From Paenibacillus sp. FSL H3-0469 (GTDB lineage: Bacteria > Bacillota > Bacilli > Paenibacillales > Paenibacillaceae), in the NCBI RefSeq assembly GCF_038051945.1, contig NZ_CP150302.1, positions 6,882,001 to 6,946,000 on the forward strand: 64,000 nucleotides of DNA, in the 5' to 3' direction. The translations under genes were made by a program, and so were the position numbers. The stretch's first letter is position 1. The number at the start of each line of letters is the position of its first letter. Of this stretch, positions 1-9,900 are shown one piece after another. The notes below the pieces were generated by a model that was given only the letters and a program-made list of their open reading frames with translations, ran no database searches and was not told the origin of the DNA.

Positions 1-1489
1 GAGGAATTGCTCCAGATGGCTCCGGAAGATAAATACAGCCAAATCTTTGAACACTTACATTTAGCTCCAGTTCTATTCGCACTGGGGAAAAAGAGCCATC
101 GCGGACGGCCTGAAAAATTAAACGTACCTGCCATGATCTACTCGCTGCTGATTGCTAAAATGGAGAACATCGAGTTTGTCTCTGCCTTGGTCCGGCGATT
201 GAATCATAGCAACGAATTTCGAGTCCAGTGCCGGTTTACGGGCTCGGACAACATTCCCAGCCAGGCCTCCTATTCTCGTTTGATTCATGCGCTGGAGCAA
301 ACGGGAATGCTGGAACAACTGCAGGATCGCCTAGTCACATCTGCCCTAGAAGAAGGGTTTGTGAGCGGCACCCATCTTGCTGTGGATTCCTCCATGGTCG
401 AGGCGTGGGATTGCCAATTTAGCGAATCGGCCTCCAAGCGTCGTGCGGCTCGCCGGGAGCAAAAGAAAGGTGAAGCTCCGGTGGCTGAACAACTTCAGCT
501 CGAACATTCCGAGCCTGAGCCGAAGACGGTGAACAAGCCGCTGAAGAAACCCAGGTATAGCAAGCCTGGTCGTCCGTCCCCGGCGGAAAAGGAACGTCGG
601 CGCGAGGAAATGGAAGCTTATGAACAAAGTCTCGGACCGTTCCAGAAAACCATTGAAGCGATGTTGCCCTACACGTACGATGAACTGCTGACCGCGTTGC
701 CCCGGCATGCTGCGCGTTGTGACAAGAAAAATACGAAGGGCCGAATGACCAGCTATTACGGGTTCAAGGCGAATCTGCTGGTCGACACGGACAGCCAGTA
801 TATCCTAAGCGGCCTCTGGAGTTCAGCCCATCCGAATGACCAGCGTATGGCGGTCGTCCTTCTCAAAGGCCTGCTCCTGAAGTTTCCCATGCTAAAGGTC
901 AAGCATATCTTGGGCGACAAGGGCTACGACTGCGCGGCAATCTACCAGTTGATTCATTCGCTCGGCGCCTATCCTGCGATTTCTCTGATTCACCACAAAG
1001 ACCCGCCTGCGGGAATGAATCTGGATTACACGCCGGTGTGCGCTCAAGGGCATGCGTACCGTTACGACAGTTTTGAGGCCAAATATGAGACCCTGAAGTA
1101 CACCCGGCCTAGTGAATGCCAAGGCTGTGCGCTGTCCGGTACCTCTTGCCAAAAAGTGTTTAAAATTCGCATCCAAACGGATTTGCGTTTGCATACCTAT
1201 CCCGCCAGAGGCAGCGAAAGTTTTACCACGCTATACAACAAGCGGACGGCCGTGGAGCGTGTATTTGCCTATCTCAAAGAGTATTTCGGGTTGAAACGCA
1301 CACGCCACCGCGGTGTCCGGGCAAGTGTCGATTTCCAGCTCAGTACGCTCGCGTACAATTTGAGCAAGTTTGCGTTAGACAAGTTGAACCAACAGTTGAA
1401 AGACTCCCAGCAAGTAGCCTGATTTTTTAAAAATTGATTTTAGATTTTGGCCAAATCTTGCTATTTAGCAAACTGAATTATGAAATTGA
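1..1489 (+). mobile_element. IS1182-like insertion sequence, left end outside the window
   Basis: One transposase gene fills almost the whole segment. The left inverted repeat is cut off by the window edge. The right end is placed at about 1489 because a foreign, AT-rich reading frame becomes open at 1490 and has no start of its own. The tail after the transposase stop (1423-1489) is AT-rich and holds a short palindrome, GATTTTGGCCAAATC, that may belong to the terminal repeat. The exact right end is an estimate. Confidence 0.75.
16..1422 (+). CDS. IS1182-family DDE transposase
   Basis: Cut-and-paste transposase acting on the ends of its own element. The N-terminal part (about residues 1-120) resembles the DUF772 helical DNA-binding region. 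The DDE catalytic core shows D in LAVDSS (about residue 124), D in LGDKGYD (about 301) and E in AVERVFAYLKEYFG (about 414), followed by the GLKRTRHRG signature near the C-terminus that is typical of IS1182/IS5-like enzymes. A basic, charged insertion lies at about 145-205. ATG at 16 is preferred because GAGGAA at 1-6 is well spaced for it; a TTG at 7 is too close. The protein looks full length (about 468 aa) with no frameshift, so the element may still be mobile. Confidence 0.9.
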   Translation: MAPEDKYSQIFEHLHLAPVLFALGKKSHRGRPEKLNVPAMIYSLLIAKMENIEFVSALVRRLNHSNEFRVQCRFTGSDNIPSQASYSRLIHALEQTGMLEQLQDRLVTSALEEGFVSGTHLAVDSSMVEAWDCQFSESASKRRAARREQKKGEAPVAEQLQLEHSEPEPKTVNKPLKKPRYSKPGRPSPAEKERRREEMEAYEQSLGPFQKTIEAMLPYTYDELLTALPRHAARCDKKNTKGRMTSYYGFKANLLVDTDSQYILSGLWSSAHPNDQRMAVVLLKGLLLKFPMLKVKHILGDKGYDCAAIYQLIHSLGAYPAISLIHHKDPPAGMNLDYTPVCAQGHAYRYDSFEAKYETLKYTRPSECQGCALSGTSCQKVFKIRIQTDLRLHTYPARGSESFTTLYNKRTAVERVFAYLKEYFGLKRTRHRGVRASVDFQLSTLAYNLSKFALDKLNQQLKDSQQVA

Positions 1490-2113
1490 CTCTTAAGTGC
1501 AGCCATTGGTGTAGGTATTTGGTTTTTGGTTATAGGGATTGCCTTTTCTATTGGTGGTGGCAATCTATTTACAGTAACTCACTATGATTCTTTATTTTTT
1601 TACGCTACCCTTTTGTTGTTATGTATCATAGCCTATCTTTTTTTTGCAAAACACCTATTAGAAAAAGAATTACCACTTTTACTTCTTATTTGTTTCGGGA
1701 CTACGTTTCTCTTTTTTTTCCTTGCACCTTGGATCATCGAATCAAAATCCTTAGTACAGCGTGAACTTTCTAACATTAGCATTTCGAACAATGACAAGTT
1801 TGTTGAAAAAGTAGAGGTAATGTTGGAACAAGAAAAACTACCGTATTCAGTTGATGTTAATAAAAGTAGGGAAAGGTTCAAGGAGATAAGAAATATTAAC
1901 GTTGTCGTAGTGAATAAAACTACCAATGAAGAGATTAAGAAAAAAGATGTCGACAAATTACTTGGTTTAACATATGGAAAAGATGTCAGGTTGAAAATTT
2001 TCGAAAATAGTAATGAAAGATTGCTGATAGATTTCGTAATAAATATAGATAAAAGCGTTAGCTACTGTGAACCTTATGAAATATGTGAGTATTTAGGGAA
2101 GGATATTAAATAA
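1490..2113 (+). pseudogene. Membrane protein gene truncated at its 5' end by the IS
   Basis: The reading frame is open from 1490 with no good start. The first possible codon is a TTG at 1526, which lies inside a hydrophobic helix that clearly begins upstream (residues read LLSAAIGVGIWFLVIGIAF). Two more membrane helices follow, then a charged soluble C-terminal domain of about 110 residues containing a VVVVNKTTNEEIKKKDV stretch. I do not recognise the family. Base composition is much more AT-rich than the transposase. A membrane gene beginning in mid-helix right after an IS is best read as a truncated gene. It could still be expressed from an IS-borne promoter using the TTG. Confidence 0.65.
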
Positions 2114-3483
2114 TTAATTACATAAAAGAGGTATTTATAGTGGCCGTTGTAACGCTGCTCTGCAACCACCTCTACGGCAGCATCCTGAATTAACTTTTCA
2201 CACCAGAGGATTTGGCCCTTACCGCGTATGTGTTTCTGAAAAATGTTTTTGATGAAATTCATTCGAAGGTAACAGTCTTTGCTGAGCTAACTCTTTGGGT
2301 ATTTTGTAATAACATAATATGGGTAGTCAACCCGCCTGTCCCGAGTATTGGGTTTTTATTTTTTTTAATGAAAGCAGAGAAAGAGAGACTGAAAGTTCCA
2401 ATTTTATAGATTTGAAATTTGACAGTTGCTCTATTGTATTGATAATATCACTGCCTGCTTTTTACTTAATTGTCCAATTAATTTTCGTTATGGCACTATA
2501 GTTACTAAAATTTCCCGAGAAATAACTATATTAGGGCTGATCCTTATAGGGATTTTCAGGTGAGGACAGATCATGTCCTTTACGTTTTCGCTGTTTGACC
2601 CGAATCGGTTCGCTTATCTTTCAGTTACTTGTTGGACTTGAGTATGGAGACGATTATAGTACTCATTAGTGTGGGGATTGAGCGGTCTCAAGCAGATGCG
2701 GCCGGAACCGGCTTTTCTGGGAGAAGGTCTGGTACACCGTCCATTTGTTGCGTAACAGGCGGTTGCGGAAGGTCAGATTGCCGAAGCGCAGGATCGGCTG
2801 GAAGCGCTGGCTGCGCTGAATCTGGCAGTGGTCATAGACCATGGTATGGATCAACTCCTTGTTGGTGTGTACATCGGAAAGAGTGAAGACGACAAAAGTA
2901 TATTATAAACATGGAATGAGTAATTATAAAAAGAAATATCCTAATATAATGAAAAGAAAATACAAAAAAATGGTGTCTTATTTCTCTCTCATCTATTCCT
3001 GGGAATTATTCTCATTAACTCGGAGTTATACTCTTCAATTTATCCTTCACATTACCGATGATTACATTAAAAGGATATTTACCTTTTTAGTTCAAATTAT
3101 TGAAGGTTAAATTTTGTGAGTAAATGAAAATTTGGGGAACTGCACTCAACGAAGGGCGATGATATTGAGTAAGCATATTGTAAAAAGGAGAGGGCGTTAT
3201 GCCATGCTAATGCTAGGTTAGTCCGACGCTGTGACATTGCTCCGCTTAAATTTGGGGTGCTATCCTCAGCCTAATTAGCTAACCTTTTGGCGAAATAGTA
3301 TCAAATCTTCACCAAACCTAGTAGTCGAGATGGAGGCTTTTTCTCGGAGGCTAATGCTGTCACAGTCATTTTGGAACGTGTTTCTTCTTGAGAGTCATTA
3401 AACGCATATAGCTTTAATGGATGGTATTAATGGTGCTGAGAGGTAATGAATTTCCAGATGTCAAATCTTGCGAGGTGGAAAAT
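2114..3483. other. Gene-poor, decayed interval between the IS flank and the surface-protein operon
   Basis: No convincing intact gene is seen in these 1.4 kb. At 2666-2895 there is a relic of a yheC/D gene on the minus strand. At 2120-2262 the minus strand reads about 45 sensible-looking residues (GKGQILWCEKLIQDAAVEVV) that may be another relic, unidentified. At 3180-3300 a segment could fold: AGGTTAG at 3215-3221 is complementary to CTAACCT at 3279-3285. It sits about 200 bases upstream of the next gene, so it may be part of a leader, but it matches no riboswitch I know. Confidence 0.55.
2666..2895 (-). pseudogene. Relic of a YheC/YheD-type ATP-grasp gene
   Basis: Read on the minus strand from about 2895, the frame gives FVVFTLSDVH, then KELIHTMVYD, then CQIQRSQRFQP, then RNKWTVYQTFSQ, matching in order the N-terminal part of the yheC/D gene at 12435-13470 (FTPADVH, KDLIHAMVYD, CRIQRSQRFQ, RNKWTVHQTFSQ). 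About 57 bases are missing between VYD and CQIQ; in the intact copy that stretch is bounded by two copies of TCATAGAYCAT, so the loss looks like recombination between short repeats. The rest of the gene is gone. It is not functional; it is probably the remnant of a former paralogue. Confidence 0.85.
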
Positions 3484-3915
3484 TTGAATGAAAAAGCAGA
3501 TATCAAGTTAAAGGTATTAATCCGTGTTGGTTTAGTTGTATTGTTTCATATAATAATATTTTACTACTCAAATATTAGAGTAGAAGAGTCAATAGAAATT
3601 CAAAAAATATTGGTTTCTTACTTTAGCCCAATTATTTTGTTATGTACAACTTGTGTTATGTCTCTAAAAGGAAGAGCGTGCAAGTATAATCTTATATGGA
3701 CCATATGCAGCACCTTTCCTAGTATTGGTATATTGAGATATTTTAAAAACTTGACCGAAAATAACGAGAATGTTGCTGGAATGATTGATATCACTTATCT
3801 AAATTTAGACAATAACCGAATTTTAGTGTTATTTTATTTCCCCTTAGTATTTTCAATCATACAAATAATATTAATGCTTGCAATATGGATAATGAAATTA
3901 ATAAAGGAAAAATAA
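3484..3915 (+). CDS. Small membrane protein upstream of the giant surface protein
   Basis: About 143 residues with roughly four hydrophobic segments, two in the first half (ending near a short KGRA positive loop) and two in the second half; the last helix ends in a basic tail. TTG at 3484 is favoured because GAGGTGG lies at 3472-3478; an upstream ATG at 3421 has no ribosome site. The stop is only 12 bases from the start of the next gene, so the two are almost certainly co-transcribed and perhaps work together, for example in anchoring or export. The family is not recognised. Confidence 0.6.
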   Translation: MNEKADIKLKVLIRVGLVVLFHIIIFYYSNIRVEESIEIQKILVSYFSPIILLCTTCVMSLKGRACKYNLIWTICSTFPSIGILRYFKNLTENNENVAGMIDITYLNLDNNRILVLFYFPLVFSIIQIILMLAIWIMKLIKEK

Positions 3916-3927
3916 GGAGTGAAATCG

Positions 3928-6900
3928 ATGGGGAAACTTATTAAGTATTTAATGTGCATTATAATTCTTTATCCTTTAATTAATGCATATGGCGTAGGGG
4001 TTAATGCGGATGTATATGCTGATAGTAATAATTCAATTGGAATATTAAGTACTAGTATGTATCCGGATTCAAATATTGTAAAGTTTGGAGAAGAAATATA
4101 CATAAATTATAGTTTTAATGATTACGCACATCCAATATTAATGAGAATATACAAAAACGATGAATTGTTACCAGAAACTATTTCTAGAAGCTCAAGTTGG
4201 GGTGGGAAGATTTCTTATAAACCTAAAGATGAAGGTAAATATCGTTTTGTAATAACACCTACTGATGCAAGTAGTTATACAAATGAATGTACAGTTACAG
4301 TCTATAAGGACAGAATTATATTCTTACATGGAACGATGGGAAGCGAATTATTTATAGGTGAAAATAAAATATGGATGCCTAACAATAGTCCAGGTGCATT
4401 GGTTGATATTTCAAAATTGCAAATGAATTCTTCAGGAGAAAGTGTTTTAGATGTTAAAGCAGGTCACAGTCTAGATGAATACTACAGTAATATAATATCT
4501 TTTTTAAGCGATAAAGGTTATAAAGTAGTTGATGCAGCATATGATTGGAGAATGTCTTCAAGTAAAAATGCAGTGAATTTGAAACAAATAATAGAAAAAG
4601 AACGAGCTTTATATCCTTACAGTAATTATTATATTATTGCTCATAGTATGGGAGGCCTTGTTGCTACAGAATTTATTAGACAAGGAAATGGTCACTTAAT
4701 AAAAAAAATGATAACATTAGCAACCCCTTTTCTTGGTACGCCTCAAGCAGCGTATATGTTTGAGACAGGCAATATAACTGGAGACTCTACAAAAGATTGG
4801 TATATACATAATAGCATTAAAGATATTGAAAAAAATATCCCCTCATTATACGAACTACTTCCCTCAAAAAAGTATTTTGATTTTCAGAACAACGGTTATT
4901 TGCAACTGAAGCTTCTGGAGGACCCTAATCACAAAAGAGCTCAGGTTGTAAGACAATACAATTATGATGAAACAAACAAATTTTTTAAAAATAACCTAGC
5001 TTGGTCCAATAATAAATTATATGATCAAGCAATTAATTTTCATTCAGATCTCAACCTTCTTAATACCCTTCAACAGGTGGATTCTTATTATTTCGTAGGG
5101 GATCAAAAGAAAACTCTTGGGAAAATTACTTATCGAGTTTACTCTCAATATAATCCTTATATTATTTTTGATGATGTTTCTAATATTCAAGGTGATAATA
5201 CTGTGCCAGTGAGTAGTGCAACCATAGGGCGTAAGCTTGCAAAAGAACGTACCTACTTTGTAAAAAGTTCGCACTTAGGTATAGTTAAAAACAATGATGT
5301 TCAACAACAAATTTTAAATATATTAAATGGAAAGCCTAATGATCTTGTTGGCAATATACGCAGAGATACAATAGAAACAGATACATTAAAATTAAAAGCG
5401 GAATGTCCAGTAGAACTTCATGTTTATGATTCATCTGGAAATCATACAGGACCCATTTCACCGAATGAATTTGATTCAAATATACCTGATGGAAATTATT
5501 ACACTGATGGAGAAACTAAGATTGCCCTAGTAAATGCTAAAGAAGATTATAGTGTTCGGATTAAAGGAACGGGATACGGAGAATTAACGTTCTCATTGAT
5601 CTGGGCTGATTCAAAAGATTTAGAAAATAAAACTTTACGTTTCGACAACATCGCAGTCACTCCAACCTCAATATTTAAAGCAGATGTTAATCAGAGTGGG
5701 CAAGTTGTACTTCAAATTGATCAAAATGGTGACGGTAACTTCGAAGGTAGCATTAACCCTTCTGTAGACCTTGATCTTGGGGGAACCCAAGATGAAACAA
5801 TTCCTACATTAGCTTCTCACGTTACTGGAGTTAAAGGTGTAAATGATTGGTACGGAAAGAACGTTCATTATAATCTAACTGGGGAAGATAGTGAGTCAGG
5901 TGTTTACAAGTACTTCTATGACCTAAATGATTCAGAATACAAAGAATATACTGAACCAGTAGCCTTGCCTAATACAGGAATATATAATTTCAAGTCGTAT
6001 GTTCGAGACAAGAATAGAAATGACTCTGAGGTACTAACCGAAACCGTCAAGGTTGACACTACCAATCCTACTGTACCCGTAATGACAGTCGATCCAACAA
6101 CATGGACGAATAAATTTGTCACGATTACATTAGACGGTGGAACCGATGCAGATAGCGGTTTTCAAAAATATCAATACAAGATCAATTCAAACGGGGAATG
6201 GAAAGACTATACTGCTCCTTTTGTGATCGATTCAGAAGGTCTTTATAATGTTTACGCAAGATCAGTGGATAACGTATTTAACCTTAGCGCAGAAGTAACT
6301 GGTGTGGCTAAAGTTGATAAGACCAATCCGCCTAAACCAACTATGACAGTAGTACCGTCAAAATGGACGAATCAATTGGTTACTATAACTTTATCCGGTG
6401 GGGCTGATACGGATAAGGGTTTTCCGAATAGTGGATTTCAAAAGTATCAATATAAGATCGATAGTGGTGAGTGGAAGGATTATACCACCCCTATTGTTAT
6501 CGATTCTGAGGGCCTATATAAGGTTACAGCCCGTTCAGTAGATATTGCTTCTAATCTCAGCGGAGAAGTTTCTGGGGAAGCGAAAATTGATAGAACTAAT
6601 CCGCCTAAACCAACAATGACAGTAGAACCCCTAAAGTGGACCAATAAATATGTCACTGTTACCTTAACTGGTGGAACTGATACGGATAAAGGGTTTCCTA
6701 ACAGCGGATTTCAAAAGTACCAATATAAGATCGATGGTAGTGAATGGAAGGATTACATTCAACCAATCATTGTTAGTGAAGCAGGGTTGTACAATGTATA
6801 TGCTAGATCAATAGACAATGTAGGTTTAATCAGCGATGAAGTATCAGGTCAGGCAAAAGTTGACAAGACTAATCCTTCTATGCCAACTGACTTTAAAACT

Positions 6901-9900
6901 CTTTTGCGAAATTACGATCAAATCACAATATCCTGGAGCCCTTCAATAGATAATATTGGTGTTACAGGGTATGACTTATATCAAGATTCTGTATATAAAG
7001 GGACTATAGTTGGCACTGAATATACGTTCACTAATTTGGAAATAGATACTAAATTTCAGTTTAAAATAGTGGCCAGAGATGAAGCTGGTAACTCATCAAA
7101 TGCTGGAATTTATTATGATAAGACTCCATTAAGTCTGATTAGTGCTGGCATGGCGCATGGATTATATATTAAACCGGACGGAAGCGTATGGACGTGGGGA
7201 AGAAATACTTATGGGGAGTTGGGAGATGGAACAACAACATATAAAACAACTGCTACCCAAGTGTATGGAATCGATAATGTAATTTCAGTGGCAGCAGGAG
7301 ACCATCATAGTTTGGCACTAAAGAGTGATGGTTCTGTTTGGGCATGGGGAAATAATGATAGCGGTCAGCTAGGAACTGGTAGCTACATTTCTTCAGTGCT
7401 TCCGGTAAAAGTAGTGGGATTAAACAATGTGATTAGTATAGCTTCTAACAAATATACAAGTTATGCATTACAGAGTGATGGGAGTGTATGGTCTTGGGGA
7501 AGCAATTTGGAGGGACAATTAGGAGTGGGTTATGGCGTAAATGTAACTCCGACGTTACCTTCAAGGGTATTGAATCTCAATGGAGTCATAGCACTGTCAG
7601 CTAAGAGCGAGACTGCGCTAGCTTTAAAAAGTGATGGGACAGTATGGGGATGGGGGTACAATAATCAATTTCAATTAGGTGGAAATTATACTGATTCTGT
7701 GTATGGAGCTCGCAAAATTGTTGGATTAAGCGGAATTACACAAATTGCAGCAGGAAGAGAATGTAATTTAGCGTTAAAAAATGATGGAACAGCATGGAAA
7801 TGGGGAAGATTGGTCTATGGACTAAATGTAGATATGACACCAGTGTATGTCTCAGATGGAGTCAAAACTATAGGAGCTGGAATTGAGACAGTCATTATCG
7901 TGAAAACAGATGGAACTATACAAGTAATTGGATCAAATAGCGATGGCGAGAATGGAAATGGTGACACCGGATATTTGGGTTCTGCGCCTGTGAAAAATTT
8001 GACGAATGCAAAATCTATAACAGGTGGACTTGGCTTTGTAATGGCTTCAAAAACAGATGGAAGCGTCTGGACATGGGGGAGAAATGGCCAAGGACAACTA
8101 GGGGATGGAACATTAACGGCACGGTTTGAACCTGTGCAGTTATTAGAGAGTGCTCCTCCTCAGGTAAGCCTTATTTCACCACATGGAAGTCAGATATCGC
8201 CTGAAAAGGTGAATAGCACACGTCCCTCTATCTTGTGGGATCAAAAAGATGCAGCCTTGACGGTGTTTACGGCTTATCAAGTGCAAGTGTTGAGTGTAAC
8301 AGGAGAAATCGTCGCAGACTCTGGTGTAATTGAACAAGCGGTAACGGCACCGGATGCAGAGTGGACGATAAATAAAGATTTGCCGGCGGATGAAGCATTA
8401 CAGGTCCGTGTAAAAGTAAAAGATGAACGGGTGTGGTCCAATTGGTCTGAAGCAGGCTGGCTGGAATATAGTTCTGCACATATGTCAGGAAAACGACTTT
8501 CTTTATCAAACCATGGGATGTATGTCAAAGCAGATGGAAGTGTCTGGACATGGGGAGGGAATTGGAAAGGACAAATGGGAGACGGAACTTTGACGGATAA
8601 GACTACAGCAGTGCAGGTGCCGGGGCTGATTAATGTGATTGCAGTGTCTGCCGGTGATCTTCATAGTATGGCTTTAAAAAGTGATGGATCTGTTTGGGCA
8701 TGGGGAAACAATTGGTCAGGACAATTGGGAACAGGAGATTGGAGATCGACTACAACTCCCGTCCAAGTGTCCGAATTAAATGATGTGATAGATATAGCAG
8801 CAAACAATGCAAACAGCTATGCGTTGAAACAAGATGGAACAGTCTGGGCTTGGGGGTACGGAAATGGTATTGGCAATGGAACTACTGCAAGTGAAAAAAT
8901 CCCGGTACAAGTACAGGGATTAAACGGAGTCAGATCTCTATCAGCCATTGATGGGTTTGTATTAGCTTTAAAAAGCAATGGAACAGTCTGGGGCTGGGGT
9001 GAAAATAAACACTATCGGCTGCGTGGGGGAGGTACGGAAACAGTAGGCCGGCCGCGTCAAATTACAGGAATAGGGACAAATATTACAGAAATTTCTGCAG
9101 GTAACGAGACGAACTATGCTCTTACAGAAGATGGTTTAGGATGGAGATGGGGGGGGGTGAGATTTAATTCTTCCGGATTATCCGAAGAAGACCCTCCAGT
9201 ACATTTAAACTTTAGTAGCGGGGAGATAACCTCATTTGGAAGTGGAGTGGACACCAAAATAGTGTCATTCACAAGTGGGCAAGTACAGGTTTATGGATCA
9301 AATGAATATGGCCAATATGGACGGGGAACAGCAGGAGGATGGACGACTGCAGGTCCGGTAAATAATCTAACGGATGCGGTAGTGGTAGCAGGTGGAAATC
9401 GCTTTATGGCTGCTGCCAAAGCGGATGGAAGTGTGTGGACGTGGGGATACAATGACTATGGTCAACTAGGGGATGGAACAGTGACGGCACGGTATGAACC
9501 TGTGCAGTTATTAGAAAATGCTCCTCCCCAGGTAAGCCTTATTTCACCGAACGGGGATGAAGCTTCACCTGTAACGATGACTATAACTCATCCATCTATC
9601 TTGTGGACTCAAAAGGATGCTGATTTAACGGTGTTTACGGCATATCAGGTTCAATTAATGAATGCAGTAGGGGAAATAATAATTGATTCAGGTGTATTAG
9701 AAAAGTCTGCAACCAGCGCAGAAGGACAATGGATCGTGAATCCAGAATTACCGTCAAATGAAATTTTGCAGGTTAGAGTTAGAGTTAAAGATGAGGCTGT
9801 ATGGTCTGAGTGGTCAAGTCCTGGTTGGATAAAAACAATGGCTACAACACCAACTCCAACAGCTGTGCCAACACCAAGTGCAACAGCGACTCCAACAGCT

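Noticed and set aside
2074..2262. Minus-strand frame with sensible-looking residues next to the truncated membrane gene
   Set aside because: No ribosome site and no recognisable family; overlaps the end of another gene. Mentioned only as a possible relic.
3190..3290. Possible riboswitch in the leader of the surface-protein operon
   Set aside because: Some pairing (AGGTTAG with CTAACCT) but no match to a known riboswitch core that I can name.
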